From contig NZ_KE383877.1 in assembly GCF_000422565.1 (NCBI RefSeq), forward strand, positions 1 to 64,000: a DNA stretch of 64,000 nt, written 5' to 3'. This document shows, one piece after another, positions 23,718 through 33,108 of the stretch. This stretch comes from Desulfovibrio aminophilus DSM 12254. GTDB lineage: Bacteria > Desulfobacterota > Desulfovibrionia > Desulfovibrionales > Desulfovibrionaceae. Under the pieces are notes generated by a model. The model was not told the DNA's origin. It searched no databases and worked only from the letters and a program-made list of their open reading frames with translations. The translations under genes and the position numbers were made by a program. Within the stretch, counting starts at the first letter, position 1, and each line of letters starts with the position of its first letter.

Positions 23718-24497
23718 ATGCAGCGCACCCGACCCGCCGTGTTCTACGGCCTCACCCTTCTGGGCCTGGCCCTGCTCTTCGCCCTGGGCTTCATGGGCTA
23801 TTACGACCTGATCCTGAAGAACAAGGCCGAGACCGCGGCCTGGGCCGCCCAGGCCGGGCTCATCGTGGTGGGCGGCGGACTGCTCCTCTTGGCCCTGCAG
23901 GCCTTGATCGTGTTCCGCGCCTTCATCGGGCCGCTGGCCCGCGACGAGGAACGCCTGGACGAGCTGGACGAGGCCGTGCGCCGCCTCACCATCACCGACG
24001 AGCTGACCCACGTATACAACCGGGCCAAGCTGGAGGAATGCGTGCTGCGCGAGATCGAGCACGTGCGCCGCTACAAGGCCAAGGCCGCGGCCCTCATGCT
24101 CGACGTGGACGGCATGGGCGACATCAACCGGACCCAGGGCGACCGCGCCGGGGACCGGCTGCTGGCCGACCTGGCCCGCCTGCTCACCCGCCGGGTGCGC
24201 AAGAACGACCTCGTCTTCCGCTGGCGCGGCGACACCTTCGCCGTCCTCGCCCCGCACATCGACGGCCCCCAGGCCGAACGCTTCGCCCGCAAGCTGCGCG
24301 CCGAGATCGCGGCCACCGAATTCCAGGACGGCCTGCGCGTCAGCGTGAGCGTGTCCGCCGCCCAGATCGAGGCCGGGGACACCCCGGACGCCTTCCTGCT
24401 CCGGCTCAGGGAAGGCCTGGAACAGGCCACGGCGAAGCGGAACGAGGCTGGGGAGGAGTTCGAGCCCGCCGGAGAGTCCGGAGCGGTTCCGGCCTGA
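23718..24497 (+). CDS. Degenerate GGDEF protein, two TM helices
   Basis: 259 residues: two membrane helices (about 10-28, 43-65), a short helix, then a GGDEF-fold domain (TDELTHVYNRAKLEE, MLDVDGMGDINR). The active-site loop reads RGDTF instead of GG(D/E)EF, so cyclase activity is doubtful. The product-binding I-site RKND is intact five residues before it. It may bind c-di-GMP rather than make it, which is inference. A full diguanylate cyclase starts 16 nt downstream, suggesting an operon. Confidence 0.8.
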   Translation: MQRTRPAVFYGLTLLGLALLFALGFMGYYDLILKNKAETAAWAAQAGLIVVGGGLLLLALQALIVFRAFIGPLARDEERLDELDEAVRRLTITDELTHVYNRAKLEECVLREIEHVRRYKAKAAALMLDVDGMGDINRTQGDRAGDRLLADLARLLTRRVRKNDLVFRWRGDTFAVLAPHIDGPQAERFARKLRAEIAATEFQDGLRVSVSVSAAQIEAGDTPDAFLLRLREGLEQATAKRNEAGEEFEPAGESGAVPA

Positions 24498-24513
24498 CCG
24501 GCAACCTGACCGC

Positions 24514-26097
24514 ATGACCTCCGGCCCCATCCCCTCCGGCTCGCGGCCGTGCGCCGGGCCTGGCCTGCCCGTGCGCTTCGCGGTTCTCTTCCTGCCGCTC
24601 TGCCTGCTCGTTCTCGGCGGGCTGTACGCCTACCGCTCCCTGGAGGCCGCCGGACGCGCCGAGACCGTGAAGGCCCGCCAGATGGGCCGCGTGAGTCAGG
24701 AGGTCCAGGTTCTGGAGACGGCCCTGGCGGCCAGCGCCGCCGACGCCGCCTTCCTGGCCGACATGACCTCCACCCTGCTGCGCGAGGCCGGGGAACGGGC
24801 CCCGGAAGACATCGCCGGGGTGCTCTGGTCCTTCGCCTTCGTCAACCGGGGCTACGCCCGCATCCAATACCTGGACGCTTCCGGCGTCGAGACCGCCAGG
24901 GTGAATCTCCACCCCCAGGGCCCGGAAATGGTCCCGGGCCCGCGTCTGGCCGACCGCTCCGACCTGCCCGATTTCCTGGAGGCCCGCGGCCTGCCCGGCG
25001 GCTCGGTGCGCGTCTCGCGCCTGGAGCTGAACGCCGAGGACGGCCGCCTGGACGCGCCGCCCACCCCGGTGCTGCGCTTCTCCTCCCCGGTCTTCGGCCC
25101 CGAGGGGGTCCGCGCCGGGGTCGTGGTCCTGGCCCTCAAGGGCGACCTGCCCCTCGAGCGGCTGCGGCTGGCCTCGGCCGTCCCCGGCGGCCCGTTCCTC
25201 ATGGCCAACGCCCAGGGCTACTGGCTCCTGGGGCCCTCCCCGGACTCGGAATGGGCCTTCCAGCTCGATGGACGGCCGGAGGGCACCCTGAAGCAGCTCT
25301 GGCCCGACGCCTGGGAAGCCGCGCGCCGGGACGGGCAGGGGCAGATCCCGGTGGACGGGGGCCTGCTCACCTTCGACACCGTGACCCCGGGCCAAGGCTA
25401 CACCCTGGGCGCGGACCTGCGCGTGCTGCCCGCCGAGGAATGGCTCCTGGCGGTGCACACCGCCGAGGACAGCTTCAACCCGCCGACCGGGCCGCTGTTC
25501 TGGTTCTTCACCGCCGGGCTGGCCGCGCTCCTGGCCGTGGTCTCCTGGTTCTGGGCCCAGGCCCGGCTGCGCCGCGACCAGGCCGAGGCCCGGCTGCGCG
25601 AGATGGCCACCATCGACGGCCTCACCCACCTCTTCAACCGCCGCCACTTCCTGGAGACCGGTCAGGCCGAGCTGGAACGCGCCCGGCGCTACGGCCGCGC
25701 CCTGAGCCTCGTCATGTTCGACGTGGACCACTTCAAGAAGGTCAACGACACCCACGGCCACGACGCGGGCGACGCCGTGCTCCGGGCCCTGGCCGACACG
25801 GCGCGCGCGGCCCTGCGCCAGGCCGACGTGCTCGGCCGCCTGGGCGGCGAGGAGTTCGCCGCCATCCTGCCCGAAACCGACCTCAAGGCCGGAATGGAGA
25901 CCGCCGAGCGCCTGCGCCGGGCCGTGGAGAAACTCGAGGCGCCCCACGGCGGACGCGTCCTGCGGCTCACCGTGAGTCTGGGCGTGGCCCAGATCCGCGA
26001 GGGCGAAGACCTCGACGGCCTGCTCAAGCGCGCGGACCAGGCTCTCTACGAGGCCAAGAACTCCGGCCGCAACCGCTCCGGCTTCGCCGGTTCATAA
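24514..26097 (+). CDS. Membrane diguanylate cyclase with CACHE-like sensor
   Basis: 527 residues: TM1 at about 20-40, a periplasmic double-CACHE-like domain of about 290 residues (YARIQYLDASGVETARV), TM2 near 330, then a catalytic GGDEF domain. The GGDEF part has DGLTHLFNRRHF, MFDVDHFKKVNDTHGHDAGD, GGEEF, and I-site RQAD five residues before it, so it should be active and feedback-inhibited. It is a paralogue of the next gene, sharing both end domains. The last residues SGFAGS and the TAA come from a palindromic repeat. No good Shine-Dalgarno is seen at the chosen ATG. Confidence 0.87.
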   Translation: MTSGPIPSGSRPCAGPGLPVRFAVLFLPLCLLVLGGLYAYRSLEAAGRAETVKARQMGRVSQEVQVLETALAASAADAAFLADMTSTLLREAGERAPEDIAGVLWSFAFVNRGYARIQYLDASGVETARVNLHPQGPEMVPGPRLADRSDLPDFLEARGLPGGSVRVSRLELNAEDGRLDAPPTPVLRFSSPVFGPEGVRAGVVVLALKGDLPLERLRLASAVPGGPFLMANAQGYWLLGPSPDSEWAFQLDGRPEGTLKQLWPDAWEAARRDGQGQIPVDGGLLTFDTVTPGQGYTLGADLRVLPAEEWLLAVHTAEDSFNPPTGPLFWFFTAGLAALLAVVSWFWAQARLRRDQAEARLREMATIDGLTHLFNRRHFLETGQAELERARRYGRALSLVMFDVDHFKKVNDTHGHDAGDAVLRALADTARAALRQADVLGRLGGEEFAAILPETDLKAGMETAERLRRAVEKLEAPHGGRVLRLTVSLGVAQIREGEDLDGLLKRADQALYEAKNSGRNRSGFAGS

Positions 26098-26207
26098 AAA
26101 GGCGGGAGAGGCTTCCGCCTTTCTGAAAAGCCCCGAAGGGGCACGGCTTCGCCGGTTCATGGAAAGGCGGGGGAGGCTTTCGCCTTTCTGAAATGCCCCG
26201 AAGGGGC
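26078..26207. repeat. Tandem palindromic repeat elements
   Basis: CCGGCTTCGCCGG-TTCATAAAAAGGCGGGAGAGGC-TTCCGCCTTTCTGAAAA-GCCCCGAAGGGGC, then a second near-identical unit. The first overlaps the diguanylate cyclase 3' end and provides its stop. Two direct copies about 60 bp apart. Confidence 0.82.
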
Positions 26208-26320
26208 ACGGCGTTCCGAAGAGCGGCGAAGCCCGGAAAACGCCCGGCTCCAAAGGCCGACATGAGGCTTGCTTCCTGTTCCTTATCCTGTGATACAATA
26301 GGAAAAAATTGGAAGCCGCC

Positions 26321-28990
26321 ATGCCGCCCAAGACGAACACCACGCTCCAGCACTTCCTCGGCCTGTTCCTGCCGCTGGCGCTTCTGGTGTCGGGTGTCTC
26401 CTTCGCTTACTGGCTCCAGGACGGCAAAGCCCGCCTCGACGTCATCCAGAACCGCGAAATGGCCCGTGTGACCCGTGAGACCAAGATCATGGAGATCTCC
26501 CTGACCGCGCGGGCCGCCGACGCCGCCCTGCTGGCCATGCGTGTGGGCGCGGAGCTGGAGCACGGCGATGACCCCCAAAAAAACATAGAGGAACTGCTCC
26601 TCTCCTTCGCCGCCATCAAACGGGGTTTTCTGGTGGTCCGTTTCCTGGACACGTCAGGCATGGAGAAAGCCCGCGTGGACATCGGACCTGACGGGCCCAG
26701 CTGCGTCCCCAGGAACCTCCTCCAGGACAAGTCCGGGCGTCCGGCTTTTCGTCCAGCCCTGTCCCTGCCCTTCGGCCAGGTCCACGTATCGGAAATGGGC
26801 CTCATCGTCGAACAGGGCCGCATTGCGGAACCATTGACTCCGGCGCTGCACTACGCCAGCCCGGTGCGCGGCCCGGATGGCGACAAGGCCGGACTCATCG
26901 TCCTCAGCATGGACGGCAACGTGCCCCTGGACCGACTCCGCCAGGCGGAAGACGCATCCATAGGCCGTCCCCTGCTGGTGAATCACGACGGCTATTGGCT
27001 TTTAGGCCCCACCACGGAACAGGAATGGGGCTTCCTGCTCCCCGGACGCCCGAAGCCCACGGTGCGGGACACGTGGCCCGGGGCCTGGGATCGGATTCGC
27101 GGCCAGGGGCGGGGCCAGTTCCTGCTGAACGGCGCACTGTATACCTTCGATACGGTTGATCCCGGCGCCACCTCCGGCCTGCGTTCCGAAATCACGATGG
27201 TCCCCACGGAAAGATTCCTCCTGGTCTCGCGGGTTGGAGCCGGACAGCTCCGCCCCCCACAGAGCCTGACCTTCCTGGCCATGACCACCGCCCTGCTCAC
27301 CTTGCTGGCCCTGTTCTCATGGATCTGGGCCCTGGCCCGAAGCCGCCGTGACCGCGCCCTGGATGATCTGCGGCGCAGCGAGGAGACGGCCCGGGCCATC
27401 CTGGACGCGCCCCAGGACGCGGCCTTCTTCCTCACGGATATGGACGGCCGCGTCCTCACCGCCAACGCCGTGGCCGAGGAACGTTTCCAATCCATTGCCC
27501 CTCTTGGGAACTCGGATATAAGCTTGTGGGATATTGGAACCTCGGAACTGATCGCGCGCCGCCGTGATCTGTTCGACTTCGCCGCCCGCACGGGCGAACC
27601 CATTCGCTTCGATGACGAGCGCCTGGGCATGATCCTGGACAATACCTTCTACCCCATAAGCGGGGAGGACGGGGCCACGCACCGGATGGTCATGCTCTCC
27701 CGCGACGTGACCGCCGAACGCCAGGCCCAGGAACGCCTGCTGACGCTCTCGCGGGCCGTGGAGCAGAGCCCGGCCATGGTCGTCATCACCGACGCCAAGG
27801 GCGACATCGAGTACGTCAACCCGAGCTTCACCGAGAAATACGGGTATTCGGCCGAGGAAGTCCTGGGTCAAAACCCCCGCATCCTCAAGTCCGGCCGCCA
27901 CGACGCGGCGTTCTATCAGGCTCTCTGGCGAACCCTGGCCGAGGGCCAGGACTGGGTCGGGGAAATCTGCAACCGGACCAAGGACGGCCGGGAGATATGG
28001 GAAAAGGCGTCCATCTCGCCGGTGCTCGACGAGGCGGGCCAGACCACCCACTACGTGGCCGTGAAGGAGGACGTCACCGAGCAGCGCCGGGCCTTGCGGG
28101 CCCTGGCCGAGAGCGAGGAGAAGGTCCGGGCCATGAGCGAGGCCTCCCAGGACGGCATGGTCATGATCGACGACCAGGGTCGGGTGGCCTTCTGGAACCG
28201 CGCCGCCGAACGCATCTTCGGCTACTCCCGGCAGGAGATGCTCGGCCAGAAGCTGCACACCGTGGTGGCCATGGAGGAGGACGCGGGCAAGGCCCGCGAG
28301 GGCTTCCCGGACTTTTCCAGGACCGGCGCGGGCGCGGTGGTCGGGGTTCTCACGGAGCGCACCGCCCGGCGCAAGGACGGCTCCACCTTCCCGGCGGAAC
28401 TCTCGGTAGCCGCCTTCCGGCTCCAGGACCGCTGGTGGGCCGTGGGCACGGTGCGCGACATCACCGAACGCAAGCGCGCCGAGGAACTGCTGCGCGAACT
28501 GGCCACCACCGACGGGCTCACCGGCCTGACCAACCGCCGCCACTTCCTGGAGCGCGGTCGGACCGAACTGGAGCGAGCCCGGCGCACCGGCCACCCCGTG
28601 AGCTGCATCATGTTCGACGTGGACCATTTCAAGAAGGTCAACGACACCTACGGCCACGACGCGGGCGACGCCGTGCTCAAGACCCTGGCCCGCACGGCCC
28701 GCGAAACCCTGCGCGGCATGGACGTGCTCGGCCGCATCGGCGGCGAGGAATTCGCCGCCATCCTGCCCGAAACGGACCTGGAGGCCGCCCTGCACGCCGC
28801 CGAGCGCCTGCGTCTGGCCGTGGCGTCCATGAACGTGGAACACGACGGCCGCCCCCTGCCCGTGACCGTGAGCCTGGGCGTGGCCCTGTCCTCCGGCCCG
28901 GACGAGTCCCTGGACGACCTGCTCCGGCGCGCGGACCAGGCCCTCTACCGCGCCAAGCAGGGCGGGCGGAACAAGGTGGTCGGGGAATAG
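26321..28990 (+). CDS. CACHE-PAS-PAS-PAS-GGDEF membrane diguanylate cyclase
   Basis: 889 residues. Same architecture ends as the preceding gene: TM1, double-CACHE-like periplasmic sensor (FLVVRFLDTSGMEKARV), TM2 near 330. Three PAS domains then follow (about 350-460, 470-590, 600-720; e.g. DAKGDIEYVNPSFTEKYGYS and DDQGRVAFWNRAAERIFGYS), and a GGDEF domain with MFDVDHFKKVNDTYGHDAGD, GGEEF and I-site RGMD. The tandem paralogy indicates duplication followed by PAS insertion or loss. Start chosen at the ATG after GGAAGCCGCC. Confidence 0.88.
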   Translation: MPPKTNTTLQHFLGLFLPLALLVSGVSFAYWLQDGKARLDVIQNREMARVTRETKIMEISLTARAADAALLAMRVGAELEHGDDPQKNIEELLLSFAAIKRGFLVVRFLDTSGMEKARVDIGPDGPSCVPRNLLQDKSGRPAFRPALSLPFGQVHVSEMGLIVEQGRIAEPLTPALHYASPVRGPDGDKAGLIVLSMDGNVPLDRLRQAEDASIGRPLLVNHDGYWLLGPTTEQEWGFLLPGRPKPTVRDTWPGAWDRIRGQGRGQFLLNGALYTFDTVDPGATSGLRSEITMVPTERFLLVSRVGAGQLRPPQSLTFLAMTTALLTLLALFSWIWALARSRRDRALDDLRRSEETARAILDAPQDAAFFLTDMDGRVLTANAVAEERFQSIAPLGNSDISLWDIGTSELIARRRDLFDFAARTGEPIRFDDERLGMILDNTFYPISGEDGATHRMVMLSRDVTAERQAQERLLTLSRAVEQSPAMVVITDAKGDIEYVNPSFTEKYGYSAEEVLGQNPRILKSGRHDAAFYQALWRTLAEGQDWVGEICNRTKDGREIWEKASISPVLDEAGQTTHYVAVKEDVTEQRRALRALAESEEKVRAMSEASQDGMVMIDDQGRVAFWNRAAERIFGYSRQEMLGQKLHTVVAMEEDAGKAREGFPDFSRTGAGAVVGVLTERTARRKDGSTFPAELSVAAFRLQDRWWAVGTVRDITERKRAEELLRELATTDGLTGLTNRRHFLERGRTELERARRTGHPVSCIMFDVDHFKKVNDTYGHDAGDAVLKTLARTARETLRGMDVLGRIGGEEFAAILPETDLEAALHAAERLRLAVASMNVEHDGRPLPVTVSLGVALSSGPDESLDDLLRRADQALYRAKQGGRNKVVGE

Positions 28991-28996
28991 GACCGC

Positions 28997-29167
28997 TCAG
29001 GAACGGCGCCGGTCGTCCCCGTCCCGCTCCCCCTCCCGGCCGCCGGGCTTCCCGCCGCTGTCGCCCGGGCGCCCGCCGTCCTCCGGGGCCTCGGTCCGCC
29101 CGCGCTCCCCGGGACCGCGCCGTTCCCCGCGCAGCACGCGCAGCAGCGTCTGAACCAGGATGCTCAT
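28997..29167 (-). CDS. Possible small coupled ORF after the KefB-type gene
   Basis: 56 codons starting with an ATG that overlaps the antiporter stop (ATGA). Hydrophobic start MSILVQTLLRVLRG, then a low-complexity Gly/Arg/Asp/Glu tail. Coupling geometry is good but composition is biased and no homologue is known to me, so it may be a by-product of GC-rich sequence. Confidence 0.35.
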   Translation of the reverse strand: MSILVQTLLRVLRGERRGPGERGRTEAPEDGGRPGDSGGKPGGREGERDGDDRRRS

Positions 29168-31179
29168 GCCTCGACCCAGGCCCGCTTGCGGGCCAAAAAC
29201 AGCCCGGCCTTGGCCGCGATGTCGGTTGAAGAACCGAAGACGTAGGCCACGTCCCCGGCCTCCAGGCGCAGGGTGCCGTCCGGGTTGGCCAGCATGTCCC
29301 CGCCCCGGCGCACGGCCACCACGGTGAGCCCGTGGGTCTTGCGCAGGCCGGTCGCCTCCAGGGTCAGGCCGTCGAGCATGCAGCCCTCCTCCACGGTCAG
29401 GCCGCTCACGTCGTAGCCCGTGAAGTAGCGGGACAGGGCGGCCAGGGGTTCGCTGGCGATGTTCACCTGGCGGAGCATGTCGTAGCTCTCGGAACGGATC
29501 TCCTCGGTAAAGCGCTCGATCTCCGCCCGGGGAACCATGTAGCGGGTCAGGGCGCGGGTGAATATCTCCACCGAGGTCTCGAACTCCTCGGGGATCACGT
29601 CGTTGGCCCCCAGGGCGCGCAGGGGCTCCACCTCGCTGACGAAGCGGGTGCGCACGATGATGTGGATCGACGGCTTGACGCGGTGCACGGTGTCGGTGAT
29701 GCGCCGGATGGCCGCCGGATCCGAGACCACGACGACCACGACCCGGGCGTGTTGGATGCCCGCGTGCTCCAGCACGGCGGGCTGCGTGGCGTCGCCGTAG
29801 GCGATGGGCTCCCCGGCGGCCGAGGCCGTGCGCACGGTGTCCGGGTTCATCTCCAGGATGGTGTAGGGAATCCCGGCGGTCTTGGCGGCCCGGGCCAAGT
29901 GCCGTCCGCCCACGCCGAAGCCGATGATCACGATGTGGTCCCGGAGGTCGCAGCCCGCGTGGCAGACCTGCTCCATCTCGCGCTCGAAGGACCGCTTCCG
30001 CATCAGCGAAGGCAGCGGCAGGCGCAAGATGCGGTCCGCCGCCTGGGGCGAGATCGCGATGAGCAGGGGCGTCAGGGCCATGGTCAGGATGCTGGCCGAA
30101 AGGAACAGCTGGTAGGTGTCCGGGCTCAGAAGCCCGAAGCCCAGGCCGGTCTTGGCCAGGACGAAGGAGAACTCGCCCACCTGGCAGAGGGCCAGACCCA
30201 CCAGGATGGCCGGCCGCAGGGGGTAGCCCAGGATGAAGGCCGCCAGCCCAGCCAGCAGGGCCTTGAGCAGGAGCACGGAAAGCGTGACTCCGGCCACCAG
30301 CAGCGGGTTGTCCAGCAGGAATTGAACGTTCAGGAGCATGCCCACGGAGATGAAGAAGATGCTCGTGAATACGTCCCGGAAGGGCAGGATGCCCTCGAGA
30401 GCGCTCAGCGAATACTCGGACTCGGACATGATCAGGCCGGCCATGAACGCGCCCAGGGAGAGCGAGAGGCCCATGCTGGACGTCAGCCAGGCGATGGACA
30501 GGCACAGGGCCAGGGTAGTCAGCAGGAAGAGTTCGCGGCTGCGGGTGCCGACAATGAGGCGCAGAATCCGGGGGACGATCTTGCGGGCCAGGAAGAAGAC
30601 CAGAAGGATGAGGCCGCCGCCCTGGAGGGTCAGGTAGAGCAGGGAGGAGCCCAGGGCGGGCGTTTTCCCCGAGAGATAGGGCATGAGCAGCATCATCGGG
30701 ACGATGATCAGATCCTGGAAGATGAGGATCGACAGGGAGACCCGGCCGTGCGGGCTGTTCATTTCGGCCCGCTGCTGGAGGATGCGCAGGACGATGGCCG
30801 TGGAGGAGAGGGCAACCAGGAAGCCGAAGAAGGTGGCCTGGCCCGGCTCGTAGCCCAGGGACACGGCCAGCCCGTCGAAAACGATGATGGTCAGGAGCAC
30901 CTGGGCCGCGCCGCCCAGGAAGACCGGCTTCTTCAGCCGGGCCAGCTCGCCCAGGGACAGCTCCAGGCCGATGGTGAACAGGAGCAGGACCACGCCGATT
31001 TCGGCGATGGTCTCGACCTCATGCACGGCCTTGACCAGCCCGAAGCCGTAGGGACCGGCCAGCACTCCGGTGATCAGGAAACCGACGATGGGCGGAAGTT
31101 TGATCTTGTAACAGGAGTAGATGACCGCGATGGACAACCCGAAAATGATGACGAACTCGCGAAAAAAAGGTAGTTCCAT
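29164..31179 (-). CDS. KefB/CPA2-type cation:proton antiporter with TrkA-N and TrkA-C
   Basis: About 671 residues. An N-terminal Na+/H+ exchanger domain of twelve or so helices (IIFGLSIAVIY, ITGVLAGPYGFGLV, LLLFTIGLELS). Then a TrkA-N NAD-binding domain with IVIIGFGVGGRHLARAAK (Rossmann glycine motif) and DATQPAVLEHAG, then a TrkA-C domain (CMLDGLTLEATGLRKTHGLTVV). Probably exports K+ or other cations in exchange for protons under nucleotide control. An ATG four codons earlier, close after GAGGTGAGG, is an equally possible start. Confidence 0.88.
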   Translation of the reverse strand: MELPFFREFVIIFGLSIAVIYSCYKIKLPPIVGFLITGVLAGPYGFGLVKAVHEVETIAEIGVVLLLFTIGLELSLGELARLKKPVFLGGAAQVLLTIIVFDGLAVSLGYEPGQATFFGFLVALSSTAIVLRILQQRAEMNSPHGRVSLSILIFQDLIIVPMMLLMPYLSGKTPALGSSLLYLTLQGGGLILLVFFLARKIVPRILRLIVGTRSRELFLLTTLALCLSIAWLTSSMGLSLSLGAFMAGLIMSESEYSLSALEGILPFRDVFTSIFFISVGMLLNVQFLLDNPLLVAGVTLSVLLLKALLAGLAAFILGYPLRPAILVGLALCQVGEFSFVLAKTGLGFGLLSPDTYQLFLSASILTMALTPLLIAISPQAADRILRLPLPSLMRKRSFEREMEQVCHAGCDLRDHIVIIGFGVGGRHLARAAKTAGIPYTILEMNPDTVRTASAAGEPIAYGDATQPAVLEHAGIQHARVVVVVVSDPAAIRRITDTVHRVKPSIHIIVRTRFVSEVEPLRALGANDVIPEEFETSVEIFTRALTRYMVPRAEIERFTEEIRSESYDMLRQVNIASEPLAALSRYFTGYDVSGLTVEEGCMLDGLTLEATGLRKTHGLTVVAVRRGGDMLANPDGTLRLEAGDVAYVFGSSTDIAAKAGLFLARKRAWVEA

Positions 31180-31311
31180 GCAGGCTTTCATCCTCACCTC
31201 GGGGTCGTCTGTCAAGGGCTTTCTGTCTTTCACGACGTCCCGGCCCCGGGTCCAGCGCATACCACGACCGCCGGGAGCTCCGCCGGGCTCCGGCGCACGA
31301 GGGAGGTCAGC

Positions 31312-32001
31312 TTGGCGAAAATCCCCCGCGATTTCCTGGAAACGGCCGGTTCGCTGCTGCCCGTCACCCTGGTGGTGCTGCTGCTCCAGGCCGCCCTCGG
31401 CTTCCTGGACGCCGAGGGGCTGGCCCGCTATCTGGGCGGCACGATCCTGTCCACGGCCGGGCTGCTGCTCTTCCTGCGCGGCGTGAACATCTCCCTGCTG
31501 CCCTTGGGAGAGTTGGTCGGCGGACAGCTGCCGCGCGTGTCCTCGCTCTGGCTTCTGCTCTGCCTGGCCTTCATCGTGGGGGCCTCGGCCAACGCCGCCG
31601 ATCCCTCGCTCCAGATCCTGGCCCAGCACATGAAGACCACCGCTGGCGAGGTAAACCCGGCGCTTCTCCTCCTGGTGGTGGTGGCTGGCATCGGAGTCTT
31701 CGTCAGCCTGGCCCTGCTGCGCATCGCCCTGGGCCTGCATCCGGCGCTGCTCCTGGGCCTGGGCTACGGGCTGGTGCTGGCGCTCTCCCTGGTCGTGCCC
31801 GAGGCCGCGGTGCCCATCGCCCTGGACGCCGGTGGCGTGGCCACCGGCCCGCTGACCGTGCCGTTCCTCATTTCCCTGGGGCTGGGCTTCGTCTCGGTCC
31901 TGGGCGGCCGGAACACCTCCTCGGACGGCTTCGGCCTGCTGGGCCTGGCGGCCCTGGGGCCGGTGCTCGGCGTCATGCTTCTGGGAACGGTGCTGGGATG
32001 A
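31312..32001 (+). CDS. DUF1538 membrane protein, first half
   Basis: 229 residues, six to seven hydrophobic segments. SLLPVTLVVLLLQ, GVNISLLPLGELVGGQL, ASANAADPSLQILA and LDAGGVATGPLTVPFLISLG are the recurring blocks of the DUF1538 family. TTG start with GGGAGG 6 nt upstream. Its TGA overlaps the next ATG. DUF1538 proteins usually occur as two repeats, split here into two genes. Transport function is probable but the substrate is not known to me. Confidence 0.82.
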   Translation: MAKIPRDFLETAGSLLPVTLVVLLLQAALGFLDAEGLARYLGGTILSTAGLLLFLRGVNISLLPLGELVGGQLPRVSSLWLLLCLAFIVGASANAADPSLQILAQHMKTTAGEVNPALLLLVVVAGIGVFVSLALLRIALGLHPALLLGLGYGLVLALSLVVPEAAVPIALDAGGVATGPLTVPFLISLGLGFVSVLGGRNTSSDGFGLLGLAALGPVLGVMLLGTVLG

Positions 32002-32726
32002 GCCTCCTGCTGGATTTCATCGACCTGCGGGGCACGGCCCGGGACGTGCTCCTGGGCTTGGCCCCCTTGGCGGCCATCGGGCTGATCTTCGGCCTGCGGG
32101 CCAAACTGCCGCGTGAACGCCTGCTGGCCATGGCCCGGGGCGCGGTGCTCGTCTTCGCCGGCTTGGTTCTCTTCCTCCAGGGCGTCAAGACCGGCTTCCT
32201 GCCCACGGGCGAACTGCTGGGCAAGGCCCTCGGAACCCCGGAACGGGCCGTCTGGCTCGCGCCGGTGGGCTTCGCCCTGGGTCTGGCCGTGGCCGTGGCC
32301 GAACCGGCGGTGCGCATTCTGGGCGACCAGGTGGAACGGGCTACCAGGGGCTCCATCCGCCGGAAGGTCATCATCGTGGCGCTCTGCCTGGGCGTGGCCC
32401 TGGCCGTGGGACTGGGCATGGGCCGCATGCTCCTGGGTCTGCCCATTCATTTCATCACCGTCCCGGGCTATCTGCTGGCCCTGGCCATGCTGCCGTTCTG
32501 CGGCCGGGTCTTCGCGCCCATCGCCTTCGACTCCAGCACCGTGGCCACCGGACCTCTCGTGGTCAGCTTCATCTCGGCCGTGGCCCTCGGCGCGGCCGAG
32601 GCCATGGATCACACGGACCCCCTGCTGGACGGCTTCGGCCTGGTGGCGGTGGTGGCCCTCGTTCCAGTGCTCTGCGTCATGGCGGCCGGAGTCGTCCACA
32701 CATTGAAGACGAGGAGAACGTCATGA
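31998..32726 (+). CDS. DUF1538 membrane protein, second half
   Basis: 242 residues, a paralogue of the preceding gene: GVKTGFLPTGELLG, AVAEPAVRILGDQVE, and DSSTVATGPLVVSFISAVALG. Six to seven hydrophobic segments. ATGA overlap on both sides places it in a tight three-gene operon with a PII-like regulator. The two halves very likely form one complex. Confidence 0.82.
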   Translation: MSLLLDFIDLRGTARDVLLGLAPLAAIGLIFGLRAKLPRERLLAMARGAVLVFAGLVLFLQGVKTGFLPTGELLGKALGTPERAVWLAPVGFALGLAVAVAEPAVRILGDQVERATRGSIRRKVIIVALCLGVALAVGLGMGRMLLGLPIHFITVPGYLLALAMLPFCGRVFAPIAFDSSTVATGPLVVSFISAVALGAAEAMDHTDPLLDGFGLVAVVALVPVLCVMAAGVVHTLKTRRTS

Positions 32727-33073
32727 AACTCCGCAAGGATTTCGATCTGATCGTGACCATCGTGAACAAGGGCTGGAGCGACAGGGTGGTCGGCGCATCC
32801 AAGCGGGCCGGAGCCGAGGGCGGAACGATCATCTTCGGCCGGGGCACGGGCATCCGCGAAACCCAGACCTTCTTCGGCATTCCCATCGAGCCGGAAAAGG
32901 AGATCGTGCTCACGGCCGTGCCGGAGCGGCTCACCGAGCCGGTGCTGGAGGCCATCGTGGAGGCGGCCGACCTGGAGAAGCCGGGAACGGGAGTGGCCTT
33001 CGTGCTGCCGCTCAAGGCCGTGGCCGGAATCTGCCACCTCATGGGCGGTGAGGCCGCGCCGGGAGAGCGCTAG
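32723..33073 (+). CDS. PII-like signalling protein
   Basis: 116 residues with the ferredoxin-like PII fold: FDLIVTIVNKGWSDRVVGASKRAG, GGTIIFGRGTGI, IVLTAVPERLTEPVLEAIVEAADL and GTGVAFVLPL. It lacks the canonical T-loop with the uridylylated Tyr, so it belongs to the PII-like rather than GlnB group. Overlaps the DUF1538 gene by 4 nt. I infer that it binds and gates the DUF1538 membrane complex, in the way SbtB or GlnK regulate their transporters. Ligand unknown. Confidence 0.82.
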   Translation: MKLRKDFDLIVTIVNKGWSDRVVGASKRAGAEGGTIIFGRGTGIRETQTFFGIPIEPEKEIVLTAVPERLTEPVLEAIVEAADLEKPGTGVAFVLPLKAVAGICHLMGGEAAPGER

Positions 33074-33108
33074 AAGACGCGCCCCGTCCGGGCGCCGGAG
33101 AACGGCTC

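Noticed and set aside
28997-30505. 502-codon minus-strand frame across the antiporter
   Set aside because: Only its last 56 codons, with an ATG overlapping the antiporter stop, could be real; the rest is an out-of-frame shadow of the KefB-type gene.
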